Positions 51,188 to 59,719 of a stretch of DNA of 64,000 nt are shown here, piece by piece. Within the stretch, counting starts at the first letter, position 1. Each line of letters opens with the position of its first letter. A model generated the notes under the pieces. It saw nothing but the letters and a program-made list of their open reading frames with translations. It made no database searches and was not told the origin of the DNA. The stretch is from DASXUL01 sp036504855 (GTDB lineage: Bacteria; Armatimonadota; DTGP01; JAKQQT01): positions 3,441 to 67,440 of the forward strand of contig DASXUL010000126.1 in NCBI GenBank assembly GCA_036504855.1, written 5' to 3'. The position numbers were made by a program, and so were the translations under genes.

Positions 51188-52047
51188 TGGATATGAAGCC
51201 TCCCAAGCTGAAGCCCGTTCACATCGGCATCATCGCCGCCGTGCTGGCCCTCATCGCCGGCGGGGTGATGGCCAAGTTCTGGATCATGCCGGTGATGCAG
51301 GATAACAAGGTTGTGCAAGCGGACGTAGACAACCTCATGCAAACCGGCTCCCCCGCCAATCAGACGGCCGCGGACAACGAGAAGAACGCTGCTCTGAAGA
51401 AGGTGGCAGCCACCAAGCGGGACTGGGCGGGTTACGAGAACCGGTACTTCCGCATCGGCCCGTCCAACCAGCCGTTGGACCTGGCGCTCGGCGGAAACCG
51501 CCTCCCGGCGGCGTGGCTGTATTCCCGCGAGCGCGCCGAAACCCTTGGGCCGAAATTGAACGCCTGGCTGGCATCCTCCGGGAACGCCGCCAGCTTCATC
51601 AGCGTGCCGGCCGCATCGGTGAACCCGAACGATATCCCCAAAGACGTGATCGCCATCGACTTCCAGGGCGTGAAGCTTACGGGCACGTTCCAGTCTGTCA
51701 TGCACTTCCTGAAGACCACGCGCAGCGCTCCGCGCCTGGTGTCCGTGATGGCCGTATCGCTGTCGAGCCCGGGTTCCTCGGACTCCTCCGGCGGCGGCGT
51801 GACCCCGGTTTCGACGCGGTCGTTCCGGATCAATACCGTGACTGCGGACATGGATCTACGCGTGTACATCTTCCCGCGTAACGGCAACCAGGCGGGCAAC
51901 TACAAGGTTCCCGCCGGAGCGGAGACCGGCGGCGGCCTGGGCGGCGCTTCGAGTGGCCCTCCGACAACTCCGTCCGGCCCTGGTATGATTCCCGGCGGTC
52001 CGCCGCGGCCCGGCATGCCGCCGAGCCCCGGTCGAGTTCCGGCATAG
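51187..52047 (+). CDS. pilO: Type IV pilus alignment protein PilO with PG-rich tail
   Basis: A 286-residue bitopic inner-membrane protein forming a heterodimer with PilN. The short cytosolic end and TM helix (about 12-33, HIGIIAAVLALIAGGVMAKFW) are followed by a coiled-coil region (DNEKNAALKKVAATKRDW). The typical ferredoxin-like core is DFQGVKLTGTFQSVMHFLKTTRSAPRLVSVMAVSLS. The C-terminal 45 residues are Gly/Pro-rich (PGMIPGGPPRPGMPPSPG), like the tracts in PilN and PilP. Position between pilN and pilP confirms the assignment. Confidence 0.9.
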   Translation: MDMKPPKLKPVHIGIIAAVLALIAGGVMAKFWIMPVMQDNKVVQADVDNLMQTGSPANQTAADNEKNAALKKVAATKRDWAGYENRYFRIGPSNQPLDLALGGNRLPAAWLYSRERAETLGPKLNAWLASSGNAASFISVPAASVNPNDIPKDVIAIDFQGVKLTGTFQSVMHFLKTTRSAPRLVSVMAVSLSSPGSSDSSGGGVTPVSTRSFRINTVTADMDLRVYIFPRNGNQAGNYKVPAGAETGGGLGGASSGPPTTPSGPGMIPGGPPRPGMPPSPGRVPA

Positions 52048-52128
52048 CGAATGCAACTCGGCGTCTGGAGTTCGTGTGATCCGGCGCGCCGCCGATCAGT
52101 GCCGTAGAGGCTTCCAATCGAGACGTAG

Positions 52129-53094
52129 ATGGACAAGATTCGACAATATATCCAGAATAACCGCCAGCAGGCCATGATCATCGGCGGCGTAGGGCTGGTT
52201 GTGATCATTGGGCTTCTCTTCCTGTTGACCAGAGCGCTGTCTGGCGGCTCGGCGGAAGAGCAAACCGCATCGGGCGGAGGCTTTACCCCGCCGTCGCCAA
52301 GCGGCGCCGGATTCCCGGGCGGACCGCCGCAGCCCCCGTCGCAGATCCCCGGCGGACCTCCCACCCCCGGTGGCGCGTCATTGCCCGGCGGACCGCCCAT
52401 GCCTGGCGCCCTTCCCGGCCCTCCGACAGCCAACTCCGGCCAGCCGGCATCGGGCGGGCTCTCCGGCGCCGCTCCGACCACCGACGCGTTGGGTGGCCCG
52501 CTTCAGGGCAATCTGTCGGCCGCTCCCGCCGCAACCGCCAAGCCTGGCGCCAAACTGAAGCCGCTCTATAAGCCGCGCCCCGACCCGTTTGCCCCCCCAG
52601 GGGTGGACAAGCTGGACAAGAAGAAGTTGCTGGCGCTGCAGCGGAGATTGATGAGCCAGCTCCGCGAACAGGCTTTGCGCTCTCAGATGGCTAGCGTGCC
52701 GATACCGAACATTTACCGCGCGAAGACTGTTGCGCCGGTCAATCCGGAGACGCAACAACCTACCGAGACGCCGGTTGTGCGCCGAACCGCGGGCCTGCTT
52801 TACGGCGACCGGGTTCTGGCCGTACTCGAAACAGATGGCCGCACCAGCGTAGTCAAGCTGGGCGATGTGCTAACCAGCGGAGCAGACAGTGTGCGCGTGA
52901 CGAAGATCGATCGCAACGGCATCACGCTTCGCAAATTGGGGAAGGGGGGCGGCATCATCGTCGTCCCGCTGAAGAGCGCCCCGGAGGGCGGTTCTGTTGG
53001 CGCGCCGGGCGGCACGATGCCGATGCCAGGCGGCCCAATGTATCGCCGCTCCGGCGGCCCACCCATGCCAGGCGGTCCGCCGCTGCCGAGCTAG
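52129..53094 (+). CDS. pilP: PilP/GspC-like pilus inner-membrane protein with PGGPP tracts
   Basis: A 321-residue protein with one TM helix (about 17-36, MIIGGVGLVVIIGLLFLLT). A periplasmic Pro/Gly tract follows (about 55-110; repeats like PGGPPQPP, PGGPPTPGG, PGGPPMPG). A helix (KKKLLALQRRLMSQLREQALR) precedes a small beta domain (TAGLLYGDRVLAVLET, SVVKLGDVLTSGADSVRVTKIDRNGITLRK), typical of the PilP/GspC homology region. The end is again PGGPP-rich. PilP normally is a lipoprotein linking PilNO to the secretin; here it has a TM anchor, closer to GspC. The role is inferred from position and the beta domain. Confidence 0.8.
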   Translation: MDKIRQYIQNNRQQAMIIGGVGLVVIIGLLFLLTRALSGGSAEEQTASGGGFTPPSPSGAGFPGGPPQPPSQIPGGPPTPGGASLPGGPPMPGALPGPPTANSGQPASGGLSGAAPTTDALGGPLQGNLSAAPAATAKPGAKLKPLYKPRPDPFAPPGVDKLDKKKLLALQRRLMSQLREQALRSQMASVPIPNIYRAKTVAPVNPETQQPTETPVVRRTAGLLYGDRVLAVLETDGRTSVVKLGDVLTSGADSVRVTKIDRNGITLRKLGKGGGIIVVPLKSAPEGGSVGAPGGTMPMPGGPMYRRSGGPPMPGGPPLPS

Positions 53095-53173
53095 ATTTGT
53101 GATCTTTTGGGGATGAACCCCCGGGAATGACCGCTAGCGAGGTCGGCGGCTTTCACGGCACACGGATTTGGGG

Positions 53174-53225
53174 TACAATAGAGTGTACTCCGCACATTGC
53201 ACCAGTGGCTACAGGCCACGGGAGG
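53174..53225 (+). promoter_or_regulatory. Leader of STN/FG protein 2: -10 box, hairpin and ribosome site
   Basis: TACAAT (53174-53179) is a probable -10. GTGGC (53205-53209) and GCCAC (53215-53219) form a stem with loop TACAG, followed by GGAGG (53221-53225), 8 bp before the ATG. It is the counterpart of the leader at 9307-9359. Confidence 0.55.
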
Positions 53226-53233
53226 TTAGTAGG

Positions 53234-53848
53234 ATGAAGAGTCTGCTGTACGGTACGGCCTTGGCGCTAGCGGTGATCGCCGCGCCGGCGGTTCGCGCGC
53301 AGGACAACACCGCGCCGGCGCCGATCGCAGTTCCCGCGCCCGCCAAGACCGCGAAGACGATCAGTCTCGACTTCAAGGACATGCCCATCCGCGAAGCCGT
53401 GCAGGCGCTCTTCTCGGGTACCGGCCTGAACTACGCCGTCACTCCGGATGCCGCCCAGGCGGCTCCCACCGTGACTCTCAACCTTCAGGACGTTTCCTTC
53501 GATGCCGCCCTGAACATCCTCACTAAGACCGCCGGCCTTCGCTTCCGTAAGGACCGCGACACCGGCGTCTACATGATTGAGGCGAAGACGGTGGATACGG
53601 GAGCCACGCCTGTCGGCGGCGGCGGACTGCCCACCGATACCAGCGTGGCCCCGGATGTTGCCCCGCAACTCCAGATCGAGAAGATCCCGCTGAACTTCGC
53701 GGCGAGCATGGACATCTATGGCACCCTGTACGGACAGGGCAGCAATAGCGCTGCGCGCAACTCGAGCAGCGGCGGCGGCAGCAGCTTTGGCGGCGGCGGC
53801 AGCAGCTTCGGCAGCAGCGGCGGCGGCTTCGGCGGCTTCGGCCGGTAA
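53234..53848 (+). CDS. Free-standing STN (secretin N-domain) protein 2 with FG-rich tail, next to pilQ
   Basis: A 204-residue exported protein, paralogue of the one at 9367. The signal peptide (MKSLLYGTALALAVIAAPAVRA) is followed by an STN domain (about 38-125) that differs from the first copy at only about three positions over some 85 residues. A shorter Gly/Ser/Phe tail (GGGSSFGGGGSSFGSSGGGF) ends the protein. Codon-level differences are many and synonymous, so the duplication is old and the domain tightly constrained. Adjacent to pilP and pilQ, it is probably a periplasmic component of the secretin complex. The start is fixed by GGAGG at 53221-53225. Confidence 0.85.
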   Translation: MKSLLYGTALALAVIAAPAVRAQDNTAPAPIAVPAPAKTAKTISLDFKDMPIREAVQALFSGTGLNYAVTPDAAQAAPTVTLNLQDVSFDAALNILTKTAGLRFRKDRDTGVYMIEAKTVDTGATPVGGGGLPTDTSVAPDVAPQLQIEKIPLNFAASMDIYGTLYGQGSNSAARNSSSGGGSSFGGGGSSFGSSGGGFGGFGR

Positions 53849-53857
53849 GCGGCTTGG

Positions 53858-53889
53858 CGTGGGGGGCGGCGGAGCCGCCGCCCCCCACG
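53858..53889 (+). terminator. 15-bp GC-rich hairpin after STN/FG protein 2
   Basis: 53858-53872 is exactly complementary to 53875-53889. Only TTCT follows. A probable transcript end for the STN gene, separating it from pilQ. Confidence 0.65.
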
Positions 53890-54121
53890 TTCTGAATTGC
53901 CCTGGCGAGGGGTTCCGCGAGCGCCGCTCGCCTCTTGTGTCGTGCCGATGAGGAGCATCCTGGGTCGGCAGGACAGAGGAGTGAAGGGTGTGGCGCGAAT
54001 TGCGCGCTAGCTTCGCCTTATCTGAACATGTATATCGGGTGATTGGCCCGCCAGCCCAGTCCTGAGGCGGGTGCACTTGTCTACCCCATCCGTCACCCGG
54101 AGTTTCAAGGAGGGAATTTCG

Positions 54122-55828
54122 ATGAACTATGCGCGGGGACGATTCGTTCGCCCCGGAATCCGGCTGGTAGCCAGCGGCGTCATCGCCGCGAGTTTGGCTG
54201 CCCCGATGTTCGCGCAGAACACCGCCGGCCGGGTCCAGTTGGAGCTCAGCAACACACCCCTGTCATCTGCAATTGACCTTTTGACCCAGCGTAGCGGGGC
54301 CAAGATCGTCATTGCCGATTCCGCCGCCCTCTCCAACAAGAAGGTCACCGTCTCGCTGTCTGGCATGACCGTGGATCAGGCGCTGAACGCCATCCTCACG
54401 GGCAGCAAAACCCCCTGGTACAAGGGGGACGACGGCGTCTTCTACATCAACGCGGATGCCCCCGTGGCGCCGCTTGCCCCGGAGCCTCCCGCCCCGGCCC
54501 GCATTATTACCACGGAAAAGCTGGAACTCCGCAGCCAGTCGCCTTCTATGATGATGCGCGCTCTCGGCTTGGACAAGACGTTCCCGCTGGAGGCGTCGGG
54601 AGCCCTTGGCATGCAGCCCTGGGTGCCCACGCCGATCGGTTCCGGCGTGCAGCCGGCAGCCACCATGGCGCAGCCCATCAAAACCGTTGAAGTCAACGGT
54701 CGAAAGTGGGAGCTCTGGAAAGGGAACGCTTATTCCGTGCCCACCAGCGCCAACGTGCCCGTGGCGGTAGGATCGGCTAACGGGGACGCATCCGTGACGT
54801 CATCCGACCAGGCGGAGCGCGGCATCGAAGAACTCGATTCCGCCGGCCAGGTGGGCTTCCCCCGTGGCCGCGGCCGCTCCGGCACAACCACAACAACCGG
54901 CGCGCAGACCGGCCCCGGCACGCTCGGCGGCGGCGCCAATCAGGCCGGCGGGAATCAGCAGAATGGCCAGGGCGGCCGGCTGGTTCCGGACGGCATCGAC
55001 ACGATCTTCCCGTATGAAGAAGACAACAGCCTTCTCGTGCGCGGAGAGCCCGATGCCATCGACGAGCTGAAGAACATCATCGCGCTGCTCGACGTTCCGG
55101 TTCGCCAGGTCAGCATCAAGGCGGAGTTCGTGACGGTTTCCGATACGGACTACGATGCCTTCGGTCTGAACTGGACCACCTCCGTCCTCAACAGCAACGT
55201 GGCGACCGACATCGGCGGCGGCGGCACTGGGCCCACGATCACCATCGGGATCGCCCAGGGCAACATCAACGCCACGATGACGGCCCTTCGCCAGCGTGGC
55301 CGGGCGCATACGCTTCAGGCGCCGCTTATCAGCACCCTGAACAACGTTCCGGCGACCATCCAGACCAGCCAGCAGGTTCCGTACTTCCAGCCCCAGGTGC
55401 TGCAGGGCGGCACCGGCGGCGGCGGCAACATCACCAACTACACCGTTCAGACGATCAATGCGCAGACCGGCCTTCAGGTCACCCCGCGCGTTAACCGTGA
55501 CGGCAGCGTTACCGTTCAGATCCATCCGCAGGTGTCGGCCTTCGCCGGCAACGTGGAAGGCCCGAACAAGCAGGTTGTGCCCATCCTCGTGACGCAGGAA
55601 CTCTTCACCAACCGTCGCGTGAAGAGCGGCGAGAGCATCATCCTCGGCGGCCTCGCTACCAAGAACATCACGCACACGAGCCGCGGCATTCCCTTCCTGG
55701 AGGATCTGCCGCTGGTGGGCCGCTTCTTCCGCGCCAATGACGACCGCCTCGAAGACAGCCAGCTGCTGATCTTCCTGACGCCAACGATCATCTCGGAAGA
55801 TTCCGGCGCCCAGGTGTCGCCCTCTTAA
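54122..55828 (+). CDS. pilQ: Type IV pilus secretin PilQ
   Basis: A 568-residue outer-membrane secretin through which the pilus exits. A signal peptide (ending AAPMFAQ) is followed by an STN-like domain (about 38-115, LELSNTPLSSAIDLLTQRSG to GVFYI) and a long Gly/Ser/Thr linker. An N1-type domain (DNSLLVRGEPDAIDELKNII) and the secretin domain follow: VSIKAEFVTVSDTDYDAFGL, GLQVTPRVNRDGSVTVQIHP, then VKSGESIILGGLATKN and LEDLPLVGRFFR...LLIFLTPTII. The ATG at 54122 has AAGGAGGG upstream. No AMIN domain is seen. It is separate from pilMNOP by the STN gene. Confidence 0.95.
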   Translation: MNYARGRFVRPGIRLVASGVIAASLAAPMFAQNTAGRVQLELSNTPLSSAIDLLTQRSGAKIVIADSAALSNKKVTVSLSGMTVDQALNAILTGSKTPWYKGDDGVFYINADAPVAPLAPEPPAPARIITTEKLELRSQSPSMMMRALGLDKTFPLEASGALGMQPWVPTPIGSGVQPAATMAQPIKTVEVNGRKWELWKGNAYSVPTSANVPVAVGSANGDASVTSSDQAERGIEELDSAGQVGFPRGRGRSGTTTTTGAQTGPGTLGGGANQAGGNQQNGQGGRLVPDGIDTIFPYEEDNSLLVRGEPDAIDELKNIIALLDVPVRQVSIKAEFVTVSDTDYDAFGLNWTTSVLNSNVATDIGGGGTGPTITIGIAQGNINATMTALRQRGRAHTLQAPLISTLNNVPATIQTSQQVPYFQPQVLQGGTGGGGNITNYTVQTINAQTGLQVTPRVNRDGSVTVQIHPQVSAFAGNVEGPNKQVVPILVTQELFTNRRVKSGESIILGGLATKNITHTSRGIPFLEDLPLVGRFFRANDDRLEDSQLLIFLTPTIISEDSGAQVSPS

Positions 55829-55860
55829 GGGGCCCGCTGGACTGTAACCGTGAAACTTGA

Positions 55861-55901
55861 GGGGGAGAGCGAGCTACCGCTTCGGTAGCCCGCTCTCCCC
55901 C
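55861..55901 (+). terminator. Long hairpin after pilQ
   Basis: 55861-55871 pairs with 55891-55901 and 55873-55879 with 55883-55889, a stem of 18 pairs with one mismatch and loop CTT. No T tract follows (TCTCCCT). Likely the end of the pilus transcripts. Confidence 0.7.
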
Positions 55902-55930
55902 TCTCCCTATCGCGCCCAACCAAACAGCCT

Positions 55931-57145
55931 ATGCAACCGTTCCGTTTCATGACAGCCGGCGAAAGCCACGGACAGGCCCTCGTGGCCACCATTGACGGGG
56001 TCCCCGCCGGCCTTTCGCTCGGCCCAGACGATATCGCCGTGGATCTGGCCCGTCGCCAGAAGGGCTACGGCCGGGGCGGGCGGATGGCCATCGAGCGCGA
56101 TCGCGCCCGCATCCTGTCCGGCGTGCGGCACGGACTCACCATCGGGAGTCCCATTGCCCTCATGGTCGAGAATCGCGACTGGGGGAACTGGCAGGTTGCG
56201 ATGAGCGTGGAAGCGCTTTCGCCCGAACAGGCGGCCGAACCGGTCACCGGCGCGGAAGCGTTCCGTCGCGCGCCGATCACCGTGCCGCGTCCCGGCCACG
56301 CGGATTTCGCAGGGGCACTGAAGTACGCTCAGGAAGACGACCTCCGGAATATCCTGGAGCGGGCCAGCGCCCGCGAAACGACCGCGCGGGTGGCGGTCGG
56401 CGCCGTTGCGCGGGCGATTCTGCGCGCCTTCGGCGTGAGGATTGCATCTCGCGTAACGCGCATCGGGCCCGTTGCCGATGTCACGACGGCCGGTCCAGTA
56501 GGGGAGTGGGCGGACCGCGCCGAGTTGTCCGAGACCCGCTGTCTGGACGAAGCGGCCGAGGCCGGCATGAAGGCCGCCATCGACGCCGCCCGCACGGAGG
56601 GTGACACCCTGGGCGGCGTGTTCGAAGTGGTGGCGGAGGGGCTCCCGCCCGGCCTCGGCAGCCATACGCAGTGGGACCGCAAGCTGGACGGTATCCTCGC
56701 TCAGGCCATGATGAGCATCCAGGCCATAAAGGGCGTGGAGATCGGCATGGGATTCGGCGTGGCCTGCGCGCCCGGCTCCCAGGTCCACGATGAGATTCTG
56801 TTCCATGACGGCTTCACCCGGCCCACCGATTCGGCCGGCGGGTTGGAGGGAGGCATTACCACCGGACAGCCTCTGATCGTTCGCGCCGCCATGAAGCCCA
56901 TCGCCACGCTCCGGAAGGCGCTTCGGAGCGCAGACATGCGCACGCATGAACCCGTGGACGCCCACTTCGAGCGCTCCGACGTGTGCGCCGTTCCCGCTGC
57001 CGCCGTGGTGGGCGAGGCGATGGTGGCCATCGCGCTGACCCAGGCGCTCTTGGAGAAGTTCGGATCAGACAACCTGGCCGATGCTCGGGCCGCGTATGAC
57101 GCCTACCTCAGCCGTATCCAGCCAAACTGGAAGCCGGCGGCATAA
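55931..57145 (+). CDS. aroC: Chorismate synthase
   Basis: A 404-residue FMN-dependent lyase that converts EPSP to chorismate, the last shikimate-pathway step. Signatures: FMTAGESHGQALVATIDGVPAG at the start, RRQKGYGRGGRMAIERDRARILSGVRHG, RPGHADFAGALKYAQEDDLRNILERASARETTARVAVGA and GMGFGVACAPGSQVHDE. The end is GGITTGQPLIVRAAMKP and AVVGEAMVAIALTQALLEKFG. It is slightly longer than the common 360. No ribosome site is obvious, but the canonical start fixes the ATG. Located right after pilQ; aroK follows 3 bp after the stop. Confidence 0.97.
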   Translation: MQPFRFMTAGESHGQALVATIDGVPAGLSLGPDDIAVDLARRQKGYGRGGRMAIERDRARILSGVRHGLTIGSPIALMVENRDWGNWQVAMSVEALSPEQAAEPVTGAEAFRRAPITVPRPGHADFAGALKYAQEDDLRNILERASARETTARVAVGAVARAILRAFGVRIASRVTRIGPVADVTTAGPVGEWADRAELSETRCLDEAAEAGMKAAIDAARTEGDTLGGVFEVVAEGLPPGLGSHTQWDRKLDGILAQAMMSIQAIKGVEIGMGFGVACAPGSQVHDEILFHDGFTRPTDSAGGLEGGITTGQPLIVRAAMKPIATLRKALRSADMRTHEPVDAHFERSDVCAVPAAAVVGEAMVAIALTQALLEKFGSDNLADARAAYDAYLSRIQPNWKPAA

Positions 57146-57148
57146 TCT

Positions 57149-57676
57149 ATGCCGGGCCCATTCCACAATATCGCCCTGGTCGGCATGATGGGCAGCGGGA
57201 AATCGTCCGTGGGCCCTCGGTTGGCGGAACTGCTCGGGTTCACATTTGTTGATGTCGACTCGCTCATCACCCAGGCCGCTGGAAAGCCGATTCCGGTCAT
57301 CTTCGAGAACGACGGCGAGGAGGCCTTCCGCGACCTGGAGACCGCTCACACGCTGGCCGCGGCGAGGGCGGAAGGACTGGTGATTGCCACAGGCGGCGGC
57401 GCCGTGGTCCGCGAGGTCAACCGAGCCGTCCTGCTGGATCGGTGCTGGACGGTGTGGCTGTCGACATCGCCGGAAGAGCATCTGCGCCGCGTCACTACGA
57501 GCGAGCGCCGTCCCGTGCTCGAGAGGTCGGCCGATCCCCTCGCCGCCGTACGCTCCATCTTGTCAGAGCGCGAGCGCTTCTATGCGCAGGCCCACCATCG
57601 TGAGGATACCACGGGCCTTGGTATCGAGGAGATCGCGCATCGCCTCGCCGCCGCCTGGGCTGCCCTCCAACCGTGA
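57149..57676 (+). CDS. aroK: Shikimate kinase
   Basis: A 175-residue cytosolic kinase making shikimate 3-phosphate. Walker A is GMMGSGKSSVG. The DVDS substrate motif is in FTFVDVDSLI. R in AFRDLE, the GGGA glycines in VIATGGGAVVR and the lid SERRPVL are all present. The start 3 bp after aroC implies translational coupling. As in Gammaproteobacteria, a shikimate kinase gene lies downstream of pilQ. Confidence 0.96.
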   Translation: MPGPFHNIALVGMMGSGKSSVGPRLAELLGFTFVDVDSLITQAAGKPIPVIFENDGEEAFRDLETAHTLAAARAEGLVIATGGGAVVREVNRAVLLDRCWTVWLSTSPEEHLRRVTTSERRPVLERSADPLAAVRSILSERERFYAQAHHREDTTGLGIEEIAHRLAAAWAALQP

Positions 57677-57829
57677 CGCGGCGGGGCGCCGCGCCATCGG
57701 CATCCGTTTCCACGCTCCCGCGCTCGCCCGCCTTCCTGCATTCCGTGTGTTTCGCTGATGAATCCGCCGACACTATTTCCCTCGCTTGCCGCGACGTGCT
57801 ACCATTAAGCTGACGGATATCATCATCGG

Positions 57830-57844
57830 TGACGCGGTGCGTCA
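57830..57844. promoter_or_regulatory. Palindrome upstream of the AspT-like transporter
   Basis: TGACGC, a 3-nt spacer and GCGTCA form a 15-bp palindrome 35 bp before the start codon, in a 200-bp gene-free gap. A candidate operator; the regulator is unknown. Confidence 0.4.
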
Positions 57845-57879
57845 TATCGCGACTTGTCTGGCGGAGGCTTATCTCGCAC

Positions 57880-59520
57880 ATGTTGAACACTTTGTTGGCG
57901 GAGCAGATGCTCATCTTGTTTGTGATCCTGGCGATAGGGTCGCTGATTGGGCATCTCTCCTGGCGTGGCATATCTTTAGGGAGCGCCGGCGTTCTTGCCA
58001 CCGCGCTGGTATTCGGGCACCTCGGGTTCTCGGTTTCCAAGGAAGTCCGCGACCTTGGGTTGCTGCTATTTGTGTACGCCGTCGGTCTGCAAGCTGGACC
58101 GCGGTTCTTCCGAACCTTCAAGCGACGCGGTATCCAGTTCGTGGTTATCGCGGTTGCCGCGATTTCGGTGGCCCTTGTGATGACGGTGGTCGTGGCGAAA
58201 GCGATGCATCTGCCGTTCGATCTCGCCTCGGGCCTGTTCTGCGGCGGCCTGACGAACACTCCGGCCCTTGCCGCCGCCAGTGAGACGGCGAAGTCCTACC
58301 TGCCCGCCGGGCAGGATCCGGTTACGGCGGTCGGCTACGGCATCGCCTATCCGTACAGCATGATCGGCATCGTCCTGTTGATCCAGTTGATGCCCCGCTT
58401 CATGCAGAAGCGTATCAAGGCCGACGAAGCGCGATGGCGCAACGAACAGCAGGACGCGGGCACGCAACTCCACAACCGCCAGTTCCTCATCACCAACCCA
58501 GCCTGCGACGGCCTCACGGTTCAAGAAGTGAACCCGGATCGCATGACCCTGGCCAACATCTGCCGCATTCGCAAGAGCGGCCAGGTGCAGGCCGTCACCC
58601 CCAGCACGAGCATTGCGCTCGGCGACGTTGTCAGCGCGGTGGGGACCGACGAGGAGCTGCAGAAGCTGCGCCTCCTGTTGGGTGAAGAAACCCACATGCG
58701 GATGGACATCGACACCAACGTCACCAGCCAGGATGTGGAGATCACCTCGAACAACGTGGCGGGCAAGACCATTGCCGAGCTTGACGTGTGGGGCTCCTAT
58801 GACGTGGTGATCACGCGAACGCGGCGCCAGGACGTGGAGTTCGTTCCAACGGGCGAGACGACCCTGGATATCGGCGATACCATCCGCGTGGTGGGCGAAC
58901 GCAAGCACGTTGAGCACTTTGCGAAATTCGCGGACGCCGGGCACCAGAAGGCCGACGAAACGAACATGGTCCCGTTCTTCCTGGGCCTGGTGTTCGGCGC
59001 GGCCCTGGGCACAATCCCGGTTACGCTGCCGAACGGCATGCAGGTGAAGCTAGGCGTGGCGGGCGGCTCGTTCGTTGTGAGCCTGCTCATCGGCCACTTC
59101 GGCGGGATCGGCAAGTGGAGGCTGCGCGTGCCGCAGGCGGCGCGTAACCTGACCCGCGAGCTGGGACTGATGCTCTTCCTGGCCGGCGCCGGAACGACGG
59201 CGGGCAGCCGGTTCATGGAGGTCTTCCATCAGTATGGCTGGGCCCTTCTCGGCGCCGGCGCGCTGGTGACGACTCTTTCGGCCATCGTCGCGCTGGGGCT
59301 GGCTATTGGCGTCTACCGGATGAGCGTGCTCGGCAGCCTGGCAGCCCTCGCCGCCGTGATGACGAATCCGCCGGGGCTGAAGGCAGCCAGCGACCAGACC
59401 GAAACGGAGATCCCCGCCGTCGCGTATGCCAGCGTGTACCCCGTGGCGATGATTTTCAAGGTGCTCACAGCCCAGTTCCTCGTGCAGATACTGTGGCGTT
59501 TGGTGGGCACTGGACGATAG
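57880..59520 (+). CDS. AspT/YidE/YbjL-family transporter with two TrkA-C domains
   Basis: A 546-residue inner-membrane protein with the YidE/YbjL duplication. TM block 1 (about 5-175) ends near FCGGLTNTPALAAASETAKS. Two cytosolic RCK-C/TrkA-C domains (about 200-370) carry LTVQEVNPDRMTLANICRIRKSGQ and KTIAELDVWGSYDVVITRTRR. TM block 2 (about 380-546) contains AVMTNPPGLKAASDQTETE, the second copy of the TN-P-L motif. The family includes the aspartate:alanine exchanger AspT; most members have unknown substrates. The start ATG 57880 has GGAGG at 57863-57867 (12 bp, somewhat far). Confidence 0.88.
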   Translation: MLNTLLAEQMLILFVILAIGSLIGHLSWRGISLGSAGVLATALVFGHLGFSVSKEVRDLGLLLFVYAVGLQAGPRFFRTFKRRGIQFVVIAVAAISVALVMTVVVAKAMHLPFDLASGLFCGGLTNTPALAAASETAKSYLPAGQDPVTAVGYGIAYPYSMIGIVLLIQLMPRFMQKRIKADEARWRNEQQDAGTQLHNRQFLITNPACDGLTVQEVNPDRMTLANICRIRKSGQVQAVTPSTSIALGDVVSAVGTDEELQKLRLLLGEETHMRMDIDTNVTSQDVEITSNNVAGKTIAELDVWGSYDVVITRTRRQDVEFVPTGETTLDIGDTIRVVGERKHVEHFAKFADAGHQKADETNMVPFFLGLVFGAALGTIPVTLPNGMQVKLGVAGGSFVVSLLIGHFGGIGKWRLRVPQAARNLTRELGLMLFLAGAGTTAGSRFMEVFHQYGWALLGAGALVTTLSAIVALGLAIGVYRMSVLGSLAALAAVMTNPPGLKAASDQTETEIPAVAYASVYPVAMIFKVLTAQFLVQILWRLVGTGR

Positions 59521-59610
59521 ACAACCGGCAACTGAAAACGGAATAGCGATAACCCGAAGCGGAATATCGACAACCTGGAACAGAAGCGGCAGACGTTGGA
59601 GAGCGTCCTT

Positions 59611-59662
59611 TTGGGGCCGCCGCGCTTCCCTCAGCCTGAGTGAGGGAGCGCGGCGGCCCCAA
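59611..59662 (+). terminator. 22-bp hairpin between transporter and DUF2721 genes
   Basis: 59611-59633 pairs with 59641-59662 with a single bulged T, loop GCCTGAG. No T tract on either strand. Presumed transcription end or mRNA 3' stabiliser. Confidence 0.65.
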
Positions 59663-59719
59663 CGCGTGTTGGCATGTTGGTCCGAACGGCTATAACTGAC
59701 TGCTGAGGAGGATGCTACA

